DNA of 56,920 nucleotides from an uncultured Bacilli bacterium (lineage in GTDB: Bacteria; Bacillota_I; Bacilli_A; RF39; UBA660). The position numbers were made by a program, and so were the translations under genes. Shown in pieces: positions 41,510-49,441 of this stretch. The notes under the pieces were generated by a model, which had not been told where the DNA came from, made no database searches, and was given only the letters and a program-made list of their open reading frames with translations. Where the stretch lies: positions 1 through 56,920 of the forward strand of contig CANQFX010000001.1 of assembly GCA_947600015.1 (NCBI GenBank). The letters are read 5' to 3'. Positions within the stretch are counted from its first letter, which is position 1, and every line of letters begins with the position of its first letter.

Positions 41510-42004
41510 ATGAAAATAAAAGAGTTATTATTACAAAAAAAGAAACAATTATTAGCATACTCTCTAGTTGCAGGACTAGGATTATCTACATTAACAGGAT
41601 GTGATGGTGAATTTTCATATAATACAGGTGATAATGGACAAATAGAAGTATCAGATACAATTTCTTATAATAATCTAATTAAATGTGAATTTTTAGTTTT
41701 TCACTATCCAAATAATAATATGCAAATATATATGGCTGAAAAACAAGAAAATCTATATACAAGTAAAATTATTTTCAAATATTATTACGACATAGAAACG
41801 AATCTAGAAATACTTTACATAAGTAATAATCATTCTGAAAAAGATAATGGCCTTGAATCATTTGAAGAATTTAAAGTAGAAAATTTTCTAATAGAGCATA
41901 AATATCAAAAAAATGAATATACAATAGAAGATATAAGAAAATATATAAATGAATTCAAAGTAGAGTATCAAAATAATAAAAATAAGCAATTAATAAAAAA
42001 ATAA
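41510..42004 (+). CDS. small lipoprotein of unknown function
   Basis: A 164-residue protein with a lipoprotein signal: the basic MKIKELLLQKKK, a hydrophobic core and the lipobox LTGC (Cys31). The mature part is hydrophilic and rich in Tyr, Asn and Glu, with no family that I recognise; EYTIEDIRKYINEFK near the end may form an amphipathic helix. The ATG at 41510 has AAAGGAGG eight bases upstream, and the frame upstream of it is inside ychF. It ends just before the rpsF promoter. Confidence 0.75.
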   Translation: MKIKELLLQKKKQLLAYSLVAGLGLSTLTGCDGEFSYNTGDNGQIEVSDTISYNNLIKCEFLVFHYPNNNMQIYMAEKQENLYTSKIIFKYYYDIETNLEILYISNNHSEKDNGLESFEEFKVENFLIEHKYQKNEYTIEDIRKYINEFKVEYQNNKNKQLIKK

Positions 42005-42012
42005 TAAAAAAA

Positions 42013-42041
42013 TTTACAAATAATAAATAATTTGTTATAAT
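42013..42041 (+). promoter_or_regulatory. sigma-A-type promoter of rpsF-ssb-rpsR
   Basis: TTTACA (42013-42018) and TATAAT (42036-42041) are separated by 17 bases and stand immediately upstream of the structured rpsF leader. Confidence 0.8.
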
Positions 42042-42047
42042 ACATAC

Positions 42048-42100
42048 GAGTATGCGAAATACTCCTTGCCACATAGGTGGCCGAATAGTCCAAAAGGAGG
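42048..42100 (+). promoter_or_regulatory. rpsF leader RNA, candidate S6:S18 autoregulatory element
   Basis: Two hairpins can form: GAGTAT/ATACTC (42048-42064) and GCCAC/GTGGC (42068-42081). The second is followed at once by CCGAATAG and the ribosome-binding sequence. A CCG beside a short stem in rpsF leaders is the feature known to bind the S6:S18 complex, mimicking its 16S rRNA site, and both rpsF and rpsR are in this operon. The match is by eye only. Confidence 0.6.
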
Positions 42101-42108
42101 TGTAAAAT

Positions 42109-42396
42109 ATGGATAAATATGAAATTATGTTTATCGTAAAACCAGATATGGAAGAAGCAGAAATTAAAAAAACAGCAGAAGATATGAAAAAAGTTTTAGT
42201 AGATCAAAAAGCAAATATCTTAGAAGAAAAACCAATGGGACAAAAAGAACTTGCTTATGAAATTCGTAAGTTTAAAACAGGATACTATTACTTATATGTA
42301 GTTGAAGGTTCATCTACTGCTGTGAAAGAATTTGATCGCGTTGCTAAGATTAATGAAAATCTACTTCGCCATTTAATCGTTAAAGTAGAAAATTAA
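42109..42396 (+). CDS. rpsF: 30S ribosomal protein bS6
   Basis: A 95-residue protein that forms a pair with S18 on the small-subunit platform. It begins MDKYEIMFIVKPDMEEAEIK, and FKTGYYYLYVVEG plus INENLLRHLIVKVE are typical. It is the first gene of the rpsF-ssb-rpsR operon, with AAAGGAGGTG upstream. Confidence 0.97.
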   Translation: MDKYEIMFIVKPDMEEAEIKKTAEDMKKVLVDQKANILEEKPMGQKELAYEIRKFKTGYYYLYVVEGSSTAVKEFDRVAKINENLLRHLIVKVEN

Positions 42397-42414
42397 TAGA
42401 AAAAGAGGTAATTT

Positions 42415-42894
42415 ATGAATAAAGTAGTTTTAATTGGAAGATTAACGAGGGACCCAGAATTAAGATATACAGGGAATAATACACCCGTTGCATCTTTCAC
42501 TTTAGCTGTAAACCGAACTTTTGCAAATCAAGCAGGAGAAAGAGAAACGGACTTTCTTAACATTGTTGTTTGGAGAAAGCAAGCAGAAAATGTAAAAAAT
42601 TATTTAAGCCAAGGAAGTCAGGTTGCGGTAGAAGGTCGCATTCAAACAAGAAGTTATGATGGACAAGATGGACAAAAACGATATGTAACAGAAATTGTTG
42701 CAGATAATGTAGAATTTTTAGGCTCAAAGTCAAATTCAAATAGTTCTAATCAATCTACTTCTAGTAACAATGAAGAACCAACTCCATATGATTTTGAATC
42801 TGCTCCTGAACCAAAAGGAACAGATGTAAGCAATAATCCTTTTGCAGATTTCGGTGCAAATATTGAAATAAGTGATGACGAATTACCATTCTAA
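42415..42894 (+). CDS. ssb: single-stranded DNA-binding protein
   Basis: A 159-residue SSB. The OB fold spans about 1-105 (MNKVVLIGRLTRDPELRYT, then FLNIVVWRKQAENV and VEGRIQTRSYDG). A Ser/Asn-rich linker follows, ending in the partner-binding acidic tip ISDDELPF. It lies between rpsF and rpsR, so it is made in step with ribosomal proteins, as in B. subtilis ssbA. Confidence 0.97.
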   Translation: MNKVVLIGRLTRDPELRYTGNNTPVASFTLAVNRTFANQAGERETDFLNIVVWRKQAENVKNYLSQGSQVAVEGRIQTRSYDGQDGQKRYVTEIVADNVEFLGSKSNSNSSNQSTSSNNEEPTPYDFESAPEPKGTDVSNNPFADFGANIEISDDELPF

Positions 42895-42906
42895 AAGGAG
42901 GAAAGT

Positions 42907-43125
42907 ATGGCAGAATTTGTAAGAAGAAAGAAAAAAATATGTATGATGTGTGCAAAAAAAGCAACTGTTGACTATAAAGATCCTGAAACTTTAAAACGAT
43001 ATGTTAATGAACGAGGAAAAATCGTTCCTAGAAGAGTGACAGGAACTTGTGCTCTACATCAAAGAGTAGTTGCACAACAAATTAAAAGAGCTCGTGCAAT
43101 TGCACTAATGCCTTATACAAAGTAA
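42907..43125 (+). CDS. rpsR: 30S ribosomal protein bS18
   Basis: A 72-residue protein. A KKKICMMCAKK zinc-type cysteine pair at the N-terminus is followed by DPETLKRYVNERGKIVPRR and the conserved TGTCALHQRVVAQQIKRAR. The Cys-containing N-terminus marks the zinc-type (C+) paralogue. AAAGGAGG lies upstream, and a terminator follows. Confidence 0.96.
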   Translation: MAEFVRRKKKICMMCAKKATVDYKDPETLKRYVNERGKIVPRRVTGTCALHQRVVAQQIKRARAIALMPYTK

Positions 43126-43129
43126 AAAT

Positions 43130-43153
43130 AAGTATATGCAAAATATACTTTTT
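43130..43153 (+). terminator. intrinsic terminator after rpsR
   Basis: AAGTATAT, a short loop and ATATACTT are followed by a T run. It closes the rpsF-ssb-rpsR operon. Confidence 0.8.
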
Positions 43154-43168
43154 CTTTTGTAGAAATAT

Positions 43169-43197
43169 TAGACAAAATACCTAAATTATTATATAAT
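43169..43197 (+). promoter_or_regulatory. promoter of the DHH-rplI-dnaB transcript
   Basis: TAGACA (43169-43174) and TATAAT (43192-43197) are 17 bases apart, 28 bases before the start of the DHH phosphoesterase gene. Confidence 0.7.
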
Positions 43198-43224
43198 AAA
43201 AGTGATATTTAATAGGAGGCAGAA

Positions 43225-44214
43225 ATGGGAATTATAAAGCAAAGAAAAGAACTAAATAAATCCATAAGAAAATCAAAAAATATTTTCCTAATGGCTCATC
43301 AAGATTTGGATTTAGATGCTTTAGGAAGTTCTATTGGAATGTATATGCTTCTTACCAAAAAAAGAAAAAATTGTTATATCATTATCGATGATAAAAAACA
43401 TGAATTAGGAGTACAAAAAGTATTAAAAGAATTAGAAGGATGTATAAAAATAATAAAAAGTGAAGACCTTGAAAAATATCTTCATCCAAAAGATAAAAAA
43501 AATCTATTAATTGTATTAGATACGAATAAAGTGGAATTAGTTCAAAGTAAAAAACCATTAGAAAAAATAAAAAATAAAATGATAATTGATCATCATGAAT
43601 TAGGAAAAACAACAATTAAAGATGCCATCATAATTAATGATACAGAGGTATCTAGTACATGCGAAATGATAGCAGAATTGATTGAATATTATGAAATAGA
43701 ATTAGATTCTTATTATGCTACTCTTTTACTCGCAGGAATTGTATTAGATACGAATAATTTTACATTAAAAACAAATAATGAAACTTATTATGCTGCTTAT
43801 TACCTTTCTAGTTTAGGAGCAAGTGCCAAAAAAGTACAATATTTATTAAAACAAGATATCTTAGAATATACAGAAAGACAAAAATTATTATCTCATATAG
43901 AAACGATTGAAGATAAAATCGCTTTTACAAAAGCAACCCCTTATACTATTTATAGAAGAGAAGATTTAGCTAAAATTGCAGATACGCTACTTTTCTTTAA
44001 TAATATAGAGGCCTCTTTTGTCATTGGAAAGATTAGCAAAGATGTGATTGGATTGAGTGCTAGAAGCCTAGGAAATTATGATATTAGTAAGATTTTGGAA
44101 AGACTAGGAGGCGGTGGAGATACATATAATGGTGCCGCTAAATTTGAAGGGAAAACCATAAAAGAAGTAGAACAAGAACTAAAAAAACAAATTCAAAAAG
44201 AAGAAGGCGAATAA
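43225..44214 (+). CDS. stand-alone DHH-DHHA1 phosphoesterase, reduced GdpP
   Basis: A 329-residue cytoplasmic DHH phosphoesterase. Metal motifs are HQDLDLDALG (25-34), IVLDTN, MIIDHHELG (DHH at 121-123) and LAGIVLDTNNF. The DHHA1 domain with GGGGDTYNGAA ends the protein. In Bacilli this position before rplI holds gdpP, a cyclic di-AMP phosphodiesterase of about 660 residues with two membrane helices, a PAS domain and a degenerate GGDEF domain. All of these are missing here, and the protein starts almost directly at the DHH domain. Activity on c-di-AMP or pApA is inferred. Confidence 0.85.
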   Translation: MGIIKQRKELNKSIRKSKNIFLMAHQDLDLDALGSSIGMYMLLTKKRKNCYIIIDDKKHELGVQKVLKELEGCIKIIKSEDLEKYLHPKDKKNLLIVLDTNKVELVQSKKPLEKIKNKMIIDHHELGKTTIKDAIIINDTEVSSTCEMIAELIEYYEIELDSYYATLLLAGIVLDTNNFTLKTNNETYYAAYYLSSLGASAKKVQYLLKQDILEYTERQKLLSHIETIEDKIAFTKATPYTIYRREDLAKIADTLLFFNNIEASFVIGKISKDVIGLSARSLGNYDISKILERLGGGGDTYNGAAKFEGKTIKEVEQELKKQIQKEEGE

Positions 44215-44215
44215 A

Positions 44216-44656
44216 ATGGAAGTAATCTTTATCAAAGATCTAAAAAATCAAGGAAAAAAGGGACAAATAAAAAAAGTAAAAGATGGATATGCAGAAAACT
44301 TTCTAATTAAAAACGGTTATGCTATAGTAAAAAATAGTGAAAACTTAAAGAAATTAGAACAAGAAAAAGATAAAGTAGCAGCAGAAAATGCAGAAAAAAA
44401 GAAACAAGCAGAAATGTTAAAAAAAGAATTAGAACAAGTAACATTAGAATTTAAAGTAAAAACAGGAGAACAAGACAAAGTATTCGGGAGTATAAGTGTA
44501 AAACAAATAAAAGACGAACTTAAAAAAAAGAACTATTCTATTGAAAAAAGTCAAATTAATTTAAATGATTCTATTTCTACATTAGGATTTCATCATGTAA
44601 AGATTAATTTATATCCAGGAGTAGAAACTACAATAAAGATTCATGTAATAAAATAG
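44216..44656 (+). CDS. rplI: 50S ribosomal protein bL9
   Basis: A 146-residue protein. The N-terminal domain MEVIFIKDLKNQGKKGQIKK and VKDGYAENFLIKNGYA is diagnostic. A long connecting helix (about 40-75) and the C-terminal RNA-binding domain with VFGSISVKQI follow. It starts one base after the DHH gene ends and precedes dnaB, as in Bacillus. Confidence 0.96.
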   Translation: MEVIFIKDLKNQGKKGQIKKVKDGYAENFLIKNGYAIVKNSENLKKLEQEKDKVAAENAEKKKQAEMLKKELEQVTLEFKVKTGEQDKVFGSISVKQIKDELKKKNYSIEKSQINLNDSISTLGFHHVKINLYPGVETTIKIHVIK

Positions 44657-44666
44657 AGGTGAAGAT

Positions 44667-46019
44667 ATGTCAGCAAGAACATTACCTAATAATTTAGAAG
44701 CAGAACAATCTGTGCTAGGAGCCTGTTTTTTATCGAAATATGCTCTTCAAAAAGCCGCAGAAACTTTAACAAAAGAATCTTTTTATGATGAGAGAAATGG
44801 TAAAATTTTTAATACACTCGCAACACTAGCAGAAGAAAAAATTCCCATTGATATTACAACAGTAACAAGTTATTTACAAAAAGACAATGCATTATCAGAA
44901 GTAGGAGGAGTAGAATATTTATCTGAAATTATTAATTTTGTTCCTACAGCAAGCAATGTTGACTATTATATTCAAACAGTAGAAGAGTCTGCCATTATTA
45001 GAAGATTAATTCAAACGGCAACCGATATTGCCGAAGAAGGATATAAAAATGAAGAAAGTATTAATGACCTTTTAGACAATTCTGAAAAGAAAATATTAAA
45101 TATTGTTAAAAAACGTAAATCCAGTGAATTTCGCTTGATAAAAGATGTATTAGATAAAACCCAATCAGATTTAGATCAACTTTCTCAACATAAAGGAGAA
45201 GTGACAGGGCTTTCCACAGGATGGTATGATTTAGATCGCGTTACTACAGGTCTTCATTCTGGTGAATTAATCATTATTGCTGCCCGTCCCGGAATGGGAA
45301 AAACTGCCTTTGCTTTAAACTTAGTAACACATGTTGCCATGACACAAGAAAAGTCTGTTGCTCTATTTAATATGGAAATGCCTGCAGAACAACTTGCAAC
45401 AAGAATGTTAGCCTCTGTTGGGCAAGTAGAAGGAAATAAACTTAGAACAGGAAATCTAATGCCAAATGATTGGAAACGCGTTAATGAAGCAATATCTCAG
45501 CTTTCTCCAACAAATATAGTAATGGATGATACCCCAGGAATTACAATTGGAGAAATCAGAGCAAAATGTCGTAGATTAGCAAGTAGTGAAAATGGCCTAG
45601 CTTTAATTGTAATAGACTATTTACAATTAATCTCAGGAGGAAAAAATTATGGAGTTAATCGTCAACAAGAAGTATCTGATATTTCTAGAAGTCTGAAGAC
45701 ACTAGCTTTAGAGTTAAATATTCCTATTATTGCTTTATCTCAATTATCTCGTGGTGTAGAATCACGAGAGGACAAACGCCCATTAATGAGTGATTTAAGA
45801 GAATCTGGATCTATTGAACAAGATGCTGATATTGTAGCCTTTTTATATCGAGAAGATTATTATAAGAAAGGTCCAAAAGAAGAAGGCGACACAAGTATTA
45901 GTGAATTTATTATTGAAAAACACAGAAGTGGACCATCTACAACAATAGAACTTTTATTTAAAAAAAGCACAATGACTTTTTTAAACTATAAAAAAGAGAA
46001 AGAACCATTGGAGGGATAG
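44667..46019 (+). CDS. dnaB: replicative DNA helicase DnaB (DnaC of Bacillus)
   Basis: A 450-residue hexameric helicase. The N-terminal DnaG-interacting domain begins LPNNLEAEQSVLGACF. The RecA-like motor follows with ARPGMGKT (206-213), LFNMEMPAEQLA, VIDYLQLI, ALSQLSRGVE and the end motif IIEKHRSGP. In B. subtilis the gene is called dnaC and has the same rplI neighbour. Confidence 0.97.
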   Translation: MSARTLPNNLEAEQSVLGACFLSKYALQKAAETLTKESFYDERNGKIFNTLATLAEEKIPIDITTVTSYLQKDNALSEVGGVEYLSEIINFVPTASNVDYYIQTVEESAIIRRLIQTATDIAEEGYKNEESINDLLDNSEKKILNIVKKRKSSEFRLIKDVLDKTQSDLDQLSQHKGEVTGLSTGWYDLDRVTTGLHSGELIIIAARPGMGKTAFALNLVTHVAMTQEKSVALFNMEMPAEQLATRMLASVGQVEGNKLRTGNLMPNDWKRVNEAISQLSPTNIVMDDTPGITIGEIRAKCRRLASSENGLALIVIDYLQLISGGKNYGVNRQQEVSDISRSLKTLALELNIPIIALSQLSRGVESREDKRPLMSDLRESGSIEQDADIVAFLYREDYYKKGPKEEGDTSISEFIIEKHRSGPSTTIELLFKKSTMTFLNYKKEKEPLEG

Positions 46020-46020
46020 A

Positions 46021-47511
46021 ATGAAAAAATTTGAAACCATCTTTTTTCTTATTATATTATTTTTCTCTATCTTTTTAGGAACTGGTCTTTCTTTACAAAA
46101 GATCAATCCCAAAACTGTATATCATGTATATTTAAAGGGAAAATCAATAGGAATAATTGAATCCAAAGAAGAATTAGAAAAATATATTAATGAAAAGCAA
46201 CAAGAAATCAAAGAGAAATATCATGTTGATAAAGTCTATTTACCGGAAGAATTAGATATTTTAAAGGAAATTACATATGATGATGAAATAGAATCAATTC
46301 AAGAAATATATAAAAAAATTAAGGACATCTCCCCTTTTACAATTAAAGGCTATGCAATTAAGATTAAGGGAATTGATACGAAAGATAATAAAGGTAAAAA
46401 AGTAAAAGGTAAGGACCAAACAATTTATGTATTAGACAAAAAGGTATTTTCTGATGCAGTAGATAGTTTAGTAAAATCATTTATTCCAGAAGAAGAATAT
46501 ACCGCTTATGCCAATAATACACAAAAAGAGATTAAAGATACTGGAAAACTTATTGAAAATATATATATTGAAAATAAAATTACAATAAAAAAACAAAATA
46601 TTCCAGTAGATCAAACAATTTATCAAGAAAAAGAGAATTTAAGTAAATTTTTACTGTTTGGTACAACGGAAAAGCAAAAAACATATGAAGTAAAAACAGG
46701 AGATACGATTGAAGACGTTGCATTTAATAATAAAATATCAACAGAAGAATTTTTAATTGCAAATCCTTCTTTTTCCGATACAAATAGTTTATTATATGCC
46801 GGACAAGAAGTAACAATTGGAATTTTGAAACCACAATTTAATATTGTAGAAGAAGACCACGTCGTAGTAAGAGAAGAGAAAAATTATACAACGGAAACGA
46901 GATATGATAACAGCAAATATGTAGGATACAATGAAGTGATTCAGAAAGGGTCAAAAGGAGAAAATAAAGTAACGCAAAAAATCCAAAAAGTAAATGGAGA
47001 AACAAAAAATGTAGTCACAGTTACCACGGAAGTAATCAAAGAACCAGTCAACGAAATTGTTGTCAAAGGTGGAAAAGAGTCCAATTATGGTGCAGGCTAT
47101 GGAACTGTTGTTGCGACAAAAGGTCAGTGGGGATGGCCAGCAACATGTGCTTCCATTTCTAGTCCATTTGGATGGCGTTGGGGAGTATTGCATGATGGTA
47201 CTGATATTGCAGGATGTGGATACGGTTCTAATATTTTTGCCGCTCAATCTGGAACAGTAGTACAATCTGCTTATAAATATGATAATGGGCAATATATTAC
47301 AATTGATCATCATAATGGTTATTATTCTATGTATGCGCATTTATGCAATGGATGTCGTTATGTAAAAGTAGGAGATAATGTCGTAAAAGGTCAAGTGATA
47401 GGAGCAATGGGAATGACAGGTGCTGCGACAGGAGTGCATGTTCATTTCGCAATTTGGCAAGGTTATCCTTATCGTGGAGGAAGAGCGTTAAACGCGATGA
47501 ATTTCTATTAA
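46021..47511 (+). CDS. secreted LysM-G5-M23 peptidoglycan endopeptidase
   Basis: A 496-residue exported protein. A hydrophobic N-terminal anchor or signal peptide (about 4-24) is followed by about 190 residues without a clear domain. A LysM domain begins KTYEVKTGDTIEDVAF, and a G5 domain contains YTTETRYDNSKYVGYNEVIQ. The LytM/M23 zinc peptidase has LHDGTDIAG, YSMYAHL and GVHVHF (His473/His475). It should cut peptide cross-links in the cell wall and bind glycans through LysM. It starts one base after dnaB and precedes walJ by one base, in the position where Bacillus has walR-walK-walH-walI. Confidence 0.93.
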   Translation: MKKFETIFFLIILFFSIFLGTGLSLQKINPKTVYHVYLKGKSIGIIESKEELEKYINEKQQEIKEKYHVDKVYLPEELDILKEITYDDEIESIQEIYKKIKDISPFTIKGYAIKIKGIDTKDNKGKKVKGKDQTIYVLDKKVFSDAVDSLVKSFIPEEEYTAYANNTQKEIKDTGKLIENIYIENKITIKKQNIPVDQTIYQEKENLSKFLLFGTTEKQKTYEVKTGDTIEDVAFNNKISTEEFLIANPSFSDTNSLLYAGQEVTIGILKPQFNIVEEDHVVVREEKNYTTETRYDNSKYVGYNEVIQKGSKGENKVTQKIQKVNGETKNVVTVTTEVIKEPVNEIVVKGGKESNYGAGYGTVVATKGQWGWPATCASISSPFGWRWGVLHDGTDIAGCGYGSNIFAAQSGTVVQSAYKYDNGQYITIDHHNGYYSMYAHLCNGCRYVKVGDNVVKGQVIGAMGMTGAATGVHVHFAIWQGYPYRGGRALNAMNFY

Positions 47512-47512
47512 T

Positions 47513-48268
47513 ATGAAAGTAAAAGTAATCGCAAGTGGTTCCAAAGGAAATTGTTCCATTGTCCTAGCCAAAAAAACAAATCTCATTATTGATATGGGAA
47601 TTTCATACTTGACCTTAAAAAGAAATATAGAAGACTCTTCCCTTACCTTTGCTGATTTTGATGGTATTTTAATTACTCATTGCCATAAAGATCATATTAA
47701 TGGACTTTCTACCTTAGTAAAATATACAAAACTAAATGCTTATATTCCAGAAGCAATGTATGAAAGTTTAAAAGAATATCTCCCAAGAGAACGATGTATT
47801 TTTATTGATGATCATTTTAAAATCAATGAAATAGAAATTGAATTAATTCATACTTCTCATGATGCCCCTTGTTCTGTAGGATTTATAATTTCTTCAGAAA
47901 ATAAAACGTTAGTATATGTTACAGACACTGGTTATATTAATCGAAAATATTTAACAAAAATGGCCAAAAAAGAGATGTATATTATAGAAAGCAATCATGA
48001 TGAAGAAATGTTAATGGATGGACCATATCCTAGGTTTTTAAAAGAACGTGTAATTAGTGATATCGGTCATTTATCAAATAAAACTTCTGCAAGGTATTTA
48101 AAACAATTAGTAGGTGAAAATACAAAACATATTATTTTAGCTCATTTAAGTGAAAAAAATAATACGGAAGAACTAGCATTGAATACAGTGAAAGAAAGTT
48201 TGAAGGATAAGGAAATAGAAATTTTAATTGCCCATCAACATGAAGAATGTCCTATCATTGAGGTATAA
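47513..48268 (+). CDS. walJ: metallo-beta-lactamase fold protein WalJ (YycJ)
   Basis: A 251-residue MBL-fold hydrolase. It has ASGSKGNCSIV at the N-terminus, the metal motif ITHCHKDHINGL, then HTSHDAPCSVGF, YVTDTGY, ESNHDEEM and LAHLSEKNN. In Bacillus WalJ is an exonuclease-like protein of the WalRK operon that helps coordinate division with replication; biochemical data are limited. Here WalJ and RlmH remain adjacent while walRKHI are absent. Confidence 0.92.
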   Translation: MKVKVIASGSKGNCSIVLAKKTNLIIDMGISYLTLKRNIEDSSLTFADFDGILITHCHKDHINGLSTLVKYTKLNAYIPEAMYESLKEYLPRERCIFIDDHFKINEIEIELIHTSHDAPCSVGFIISSENKTLVYVTDTGYINRKYLTKMAKKEMYIIESNHDEEMLMDGPYPRFLKERVISDIGHLSNKTSARYLKQLVGENTKHIILAHLSEKNNTEELALNTVKESLKDKEIEILIAHQHEECPIIEV

Positions 48269-48269
48269 A

Positions 48270-48725
48270 ATGATAAAAATATTAGCCGTCGGAAATATAA
48301 AAGAAAAATACTTAAAAGAAGCAATAGAAGACTATAAAAAAAGAATTAAAAAATATACAAAAATAGAAATAATAGAAATAAAAGATGAAATTGTGGGTGA
48401 AGAAAGCAAACGAATCCTGTTAGAAGGAGAAAGAATAAAGAAATATATTACAGAAAAAGACTATATCATAACATTGGAAATTGAAGGGATACAAGAAAGT
48501 TCAGAAAGTTTCGCAGAAAAAATAAATAAATTACAAATAGAAACTAGTAATATAACTTTTATTATTGGAGGTAGTAATGGCCTTAGCAAGGAAATAAAAC
48601 AACAAGCAAAATGGCATCTTTCTATATCGAAAATGACTTTCCCACACCAACTTTTTCGAGTTATTTTGTTGGAACAAATTTATCGAGCTTATAAAATTAT
48701 AAATAATGAAAGTTATCATAAATAG
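48270..48725 (+). CDS. rlmH: 23S rRNA (pseudouridine1915-N3)-methyltransferase RlmH
   Basis: A 151-residue SPOUT methylase that modifies pseudouridine 1915 in helix 69. FIIGGSNGLSKEI is the trefoil-knot SAM site. MTFPHQLFRVILLEQIYRAYKI, with YHK at the end, is the conserved C-terminus. The ATG at 48270 follows the walJ stop by one base and uses the GAGG at the end of walJ. The longer frame would overlap walJ. Confidence 0.96.
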   Translation: MIKILAVGNIKEKYLKEAIEDYKKRIKKYTKIEIIEIKDEIVGEESKRILLEGERIKKYITEKDYIITLEIEGIQESSESFAEKINKLQIETSNITFIIGGSNGLSKEIKQQAKWHLSISKMTFPHQLFRVILLEQIYRAYKIINNESYHK

Positions 48726-48735
48726 GAGGTATCAT

Positions 48736-49398
48736 ATGATTGGGAATGATTGGGACATTCTATTAAAAGAAGAATATAAAAAAGACTACTTTCAGAAATT
48801 AATGAATTTTATTAAACAAGAATACAAAACAAAAACAATATACCCTAAACAAACAGAAGTATTTAATGCTTTTCGATATACAAATTTTGACAACATTAAA
48901 GTAGTGATTTTAGGGCAAGATCCCTATCATGGCCCAAATCAAGCAGAAGGATTATCTTTTTCTGTTAGTAATGAAGTTTTAAAACCCCCTTCTCTACAAA
49001 ATATATTTAAAGAATTAGAAACAGATTTAAATATTCCTTTTCCTAAAAAAAATTCTCTAAAACCATGGGCAAAAGAAGGAGTATTATTATTAAATGCTGT
49101 TTTAACTGTAGAAGCCCATACTCCGACTTCTCATAAAGATCGAGGATGGGAAATATTTACAGATGAGGTAATAAAAATAATAAATGAAAAAACAACCCCT
49201 ATAGTATTTATTTTGTGGGGAAGCTATGCCAGAGCAAAGAAAACGTTAATTACAAATCCTATTCATTACATCATTGAATCCCCTCACCCTTCCCCCTTCT
49301 CTGCCTATCATGGATTTTTTGGAAGCAAGCCATTTTCAAAAACAAATGAATTTTTAAAGAAAAATGGTATGAAAGAAATTAATTGGGCAATTGAATAG
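48736..49398 (+). CDS. ung: uracil-DNA glycosylase
   Basis: A 220-residue family 1 UDG that removes uracil from DNA. The water-activating motif GQDPYHGPNQAEGLSFSV is intact with its Asp. LLLNAVLTVEAHTPTSHKDRGW and the leucine-loop motif ESPHPSPFSAYHGFFG follow. The ATG at 48736 has AGGAGG six bases upstream, and the longer frame would run into rlmH. Confidence 0.97.
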   Translation: MIGNDWDILLKEEYKKDYFQKLMNFIKQEYKTKTIYPKQTEVFNAFRYTNFDNIKVVILGQDPYHGPNQAEGLSFSVSNEVLKPPSLQNIFKELETDLNIPFPKKNSLKPWAKEGVLLLNAVLTVEAHTPTSHKDRGWEIFTDEVIKIINEKTTPIVFILWGSYARAKKTLITNPIHYIIESPHPSPFSAYHGFFGSKPFSKTNEFLKKNGMKEINWAIE

Positions 49399-49441
49399 AA
49401 AAAATATGCGTCTGTGTTAAGTATTAATTTAAAAAATAGAA

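Noticed and set aside
46951..47340. Minus-strand open frame of 129 codons inside the M23 peptidase
   Set aside because: It lies opposite conserved catalytic motifs of the peptidase, has an unnatural composition and no start signal.
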